From positions 4,797,816 through 4,861,815 of the forward strand of contig OY821742.1 in NCBI GenBank assembly GCA_963682055.1: DNA of 64,000 nucleotides. Reading direction: 5' to 3'. Each line of letters starts with the position of its first letter. Within the stretch, counting starts at the first letter, position 1. Both the position numbers and the translations under genes were made by a program. Of the stretch, positions 61,174 through 64,000 are shown in pieces. Source of the DNA: Primula veris. Taxonomy: Eukaryota > Streptophyta > Magnoliopsida > Ericales > Primulaceae. Below the pieces are notes generated by a model, which saw only the letters and a program-made list of their open reading frames with translations, did not search any database and had not been told where the DNA came from.

Positions 61174-61804
61174 TAGAATTGACATTTTTGTACCGACTTT
61201 TACCCATCGACCGCTTTTCAAACCGAATCAATCAAGTTGGTATCAAAAGTTTGGTATACCGACATTACGGTATGTTACAACCGCACCAATTTTTGAAAGT
61301 TCGTTCGGTTTCGGTATTCGTTTGGTGAGTTCGGTATGATACCGATTCAACCCGAAATATTAAAATATAGTATATATATAGACAAATAAACTAAAATACA
61401 CTTAATTATTAAAATCATTATAATATACTTATATTACTTATTTTAGTGAATACTTATAACATTTTCTTTTATTTATAACATTTATTAAAAATGTTTAGTA
61501 GTGTTTATGCAAAAAAAACAAGAAATATAACAATAAGATAAATAAATATATACTTTTAATCTAGTACTTTTAAAACTTTATACTATGTTTTTTTCAACAC
61601 CATTTTTCTATCAGCACTTGTAAACTCTAAAGTTTGGTATAAAAACGAAACCGAACCGAACCAACCGAATAGTTTGGTATACCGAAAGTTCGGTATACCG
61701 AATTTTTTGGTTCGGTAATGGTATAAAAATTCTCAAATCAAACTAGTTTAATATGCTAACGGTAAGTAATCAAAAATTTCGGTATCGAACCGATACCACC
61801 TCTA
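61174..61804. mobile_element. hAT-like element with GGTATACCG words
   Basis: 631 bp with near-identical 8-bp flanks CTTATAAC (61166-61173) and CTCATAAC (61805-61812). Right end reversed: TAGAGGTGGTATCGG; the left end, TAGAATTGACATTTTTGTACC, is decayed. Subterminal regions are packed with GGTATACCGA, TTCGGTAT and AACCGAAC words around an AT-rich centre. No transposase. Confidence 0.75.
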
Positions 61805-62103
61805 CTCATAACGCCTGTAAGTTATTTTCTTTTCGGCCAAACGTATCATAGTAAAGAAATGCTATAAATAGAGCTTCTCGTACCACAATTGGCTACTTTA
61901 CACATGTAACAATGTTCAAATTCGGATTCACAAATTAAAGAAAGGCATCTGATCGACAACCACGATAAGTTATTGGATGCTAAGCGATTATGGCTCCATT
62001 GACAAACCAACTTGACCGTTTTCATAGATTTCTATTACAAATGATATTTGGTCACAGTAGGAGATACTCTACTCCATTCCTTTCCTACAACACGTATCTA
62101 ACT

Positions 62104-62434
62104 AGGGCCGGTTTTGACATAAGCCAAATAAGCCGTCTAGTTTAGGCGTGCCGGTTTTGAACCTGCGTAAAAAAGCAAAAAAAAATATTCCCCCCCCCCC
62201 CCCCCCCAAGAAATAGGCCGGTTCCCCCTAATAACAACTCAATAAGAACATTTGTTATGTGATGGTTTATATGGTGTAATATAAAAGCCAATTTATTTTT
62301 TAATGACCTGATTCGAGTTTTGTATACTGTTTATGATTTTTTTTAAGCAATTTTAAAAAACATCGAATAAAGTTAAAAAAAAAACACCCAAAAAATGTAT
62401 GGCTTAGCTGTAAAATTCGCCGAACCCGCCCTAT
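62104..62434. mobile_element. Candidate hAT-like relic with an 18-C run
   Basis: TAGGGCCGGTTTTG at the left and, reversed, TAGGGCGGGTTCGG at the right suggest inverted ends; the flanks share only GTATC. The uninterrupted 18-base C run lies at 62190-62207. Confidence 0.4.
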
Positions 62435-62667
62435 GTATCATAGCCCTTACGGTACTGAGCAGGTTTTCAGTGGCAACAAAAATCAAAAAAAATTACCAAG
62501 CCTACATCGGGTTTATAACTGGCGACCTTGTTTATTGAATTTAGTGTATAGTAAAAAATTGATGGAGTTACCATGAAAACTGAAAGCGTAAGAGAAAAGA
62601 GAGTAATTTATTGTTGAAATTGTGAATGTTTTATAGACAAAATGTCATTTTTAGTCATTTAATTAGA

Positions 62668-63005
62668 GATGTCAAACTGTAAAGTAGTGCCGGGTTCGGT
62701 TCGTTTTTTAGCAAAGCCAAAACCGAAACCGAGCATATTTTTCGGTTCGGTTTTTTTCGGTTTTGGTTTTTTTTATTTTTTGGACCGAACCGGACCGGTT
62801 TTTGTTGGTCCAGTTTCGGTTATTTCGGTTATTGGACCGGTCCGGTTTTTGGACCGGTTTTTTCGGTTATTTCCGGTCTTTTTCGATTTTTTTCGATTTG
62901 AGACTTTTTCGGTTCGTTTTTATTAAAAACCGAAACCGACCCGAAAATTTTTCGATTTTTCTTTTTCGGTTTGATTCGATTTTTTCGTTTTTTTCCCGGT
63001 CCTAC
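62668..63005. mobile_element. TTCGGTT-rich element, probably hAT-like
   Basis: Begins AGAGATGTCAAAC and is composed mostly of TTCGGTTCGG, GGACCGG and AAACCGAAACC words on both strands, like the elements at 51698 and 61174. The ORFs across it come from these words. A matching right end and target duplication were not found. Confidence 0.4.
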
Positions 63006-63010
63006 TATCA

Positions 63011-64000
63011 AATAAAACAAACAAAACAAAGAAAATCACTCTTAGAAATTTATTTTGTAACTCATTTATTCCAACCACGTGCTATATCACCTCATAGCTT
63101 ACTCAAACTTTCCAAAATGCAAAAACATGTTGGTAAAAACATCTCAAAATACACATCACATTCAATTATTGAGATTCGATGATCATAGACATACACATTA
63201 TTTGTCCACCATATTAATTACAAAATAATCTTTTATAAAATTCGCTTTCATTATATAAAACAAACGTGCTTTAAATCACATCACTGATTAGCTACATTCA
63301 GATACATAATATATCATGTAAAGTGAGGACTTCTAGATATGTGTCGACATGGAGTATAAATCTTTTACACCCTATTTTTTATTTTTTTGTGTGTATTTTT
63401 ATTTATTTTTATTTAAATTTTAAATTTTCACAACTTTTTTCGTAAATTTATAAGCTTTTATATTATATTGTATTCAAATTTTAAAATATTTGGGTATAAT
63501 ATTGATTTAGACAATTTTTCTAAGATTTAATGTTTAATTTACACTAATTTATACATTTATTCCAAAATATATTGCGTGTGGATTTAAAAAAAAAATTAAT
63601 TATTGAAATATATTGATACATGTATTATAGTAATTGTATAATTTTTTTAAAGTTTTTTAGAATTTTTTTTTAAACAAAATAAGCAAAATGGCACAAAAGG
63701 AGTTGGAAGATTTGGACTCGTCGACATGCCATTTCCTGAAAATACAGACAAGACATATCCTATTTTAAAAATATTATGATTTTGATCATTTAATTTCCAA
63801 CCACAGAAAAAGACGAGTTCACCTTTTGAGTTACTTTTTTTTTTTTTTTTTTTTTTTTATGTTTCCTTATCGTACTCTTAATCACATGGGTACATGTTTC
63901 TTTTCTAAAATAAAACGGAGGAATAACATTTAACAAATGGATACCCTAAAGGGGATTTAGTTTGAAGTAATTCGATTTTAATAATTTGAATGAAATATTG
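63011..64000. other. AT-rich sequence at the right edge
   Basis: No gene recognised. Two T-rich runs occur, the longer at about 63833-63859. The sequence continues beyond the window. Confidence 0.4.

Noticed and set aside
62669..63182. ORFs in the TTCGGTT-rich segment
   Set aside because: Phe/Arg/Val-rich translations come from the repeated TTCGG words, not from a conserved protein.

Overview
The window is nuclear DNA of a flowering plant, most likely a eudicot. It is AT-rich, its genes are split by GT-AG introns, and the space between genes is filled with small non-autonomous transposons and LTR-retrotransposon debris. All genes recognised are plant nuclear families. The species or family cannot be told from the sequence alone.

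Layout. (1) 253-1809, minus: 5' part of a plastid phosphoribosylanthranilate isomerase gene (tryptophan synthesis); the rest lies beyond the left edge. (2) 8118-11350, minus: an ankyrin/tandem CCCH zinc-finger regulator with a long 5' UTR intron. (3) 11.4-20.7 kb: intergenic, with many MITEs, a long hairpin and one unassigned ORF. (4) 20872-28742, plus: a MORF1-like organellar RNA editing factor in five coding exons; its first intron holds two broken extra copies of exon 1 and a remnant of another. (5) 28.8-32.6 kb: intergenic, with a 93-bp tandem array. (6) 32699-41165, plus: an intact FAB1C/D-type phosphatidylinositol-3-phosphate 5-kinase in eleven coding exons. (7) 44584-46673, plus: a two-exon soluble sulfotransferase. 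(8) 46.7-64 kb: gene-poor, with a solo LTR, an internally deleted copia-like element with a gag remnant, hAT-like elements with intact 8-bp target duplications, a Stowaway MITE and degenerate CACTA-like repeats.

The genes are independent single-copy housekeeping or regulatory loci, not a pathway cluster. Exon joins were worked out by hand from splice signals, reading phase and family resemblance, and every join in the three complete multi-exon genes keeps the frame. The most unusual structure is the repeated first exon inside intron 1 of the MORF1-like gene. The most informative repeat evidence is a set of seven hAT-like insertions whose ends could be fixed by matching 8-bp duplications.
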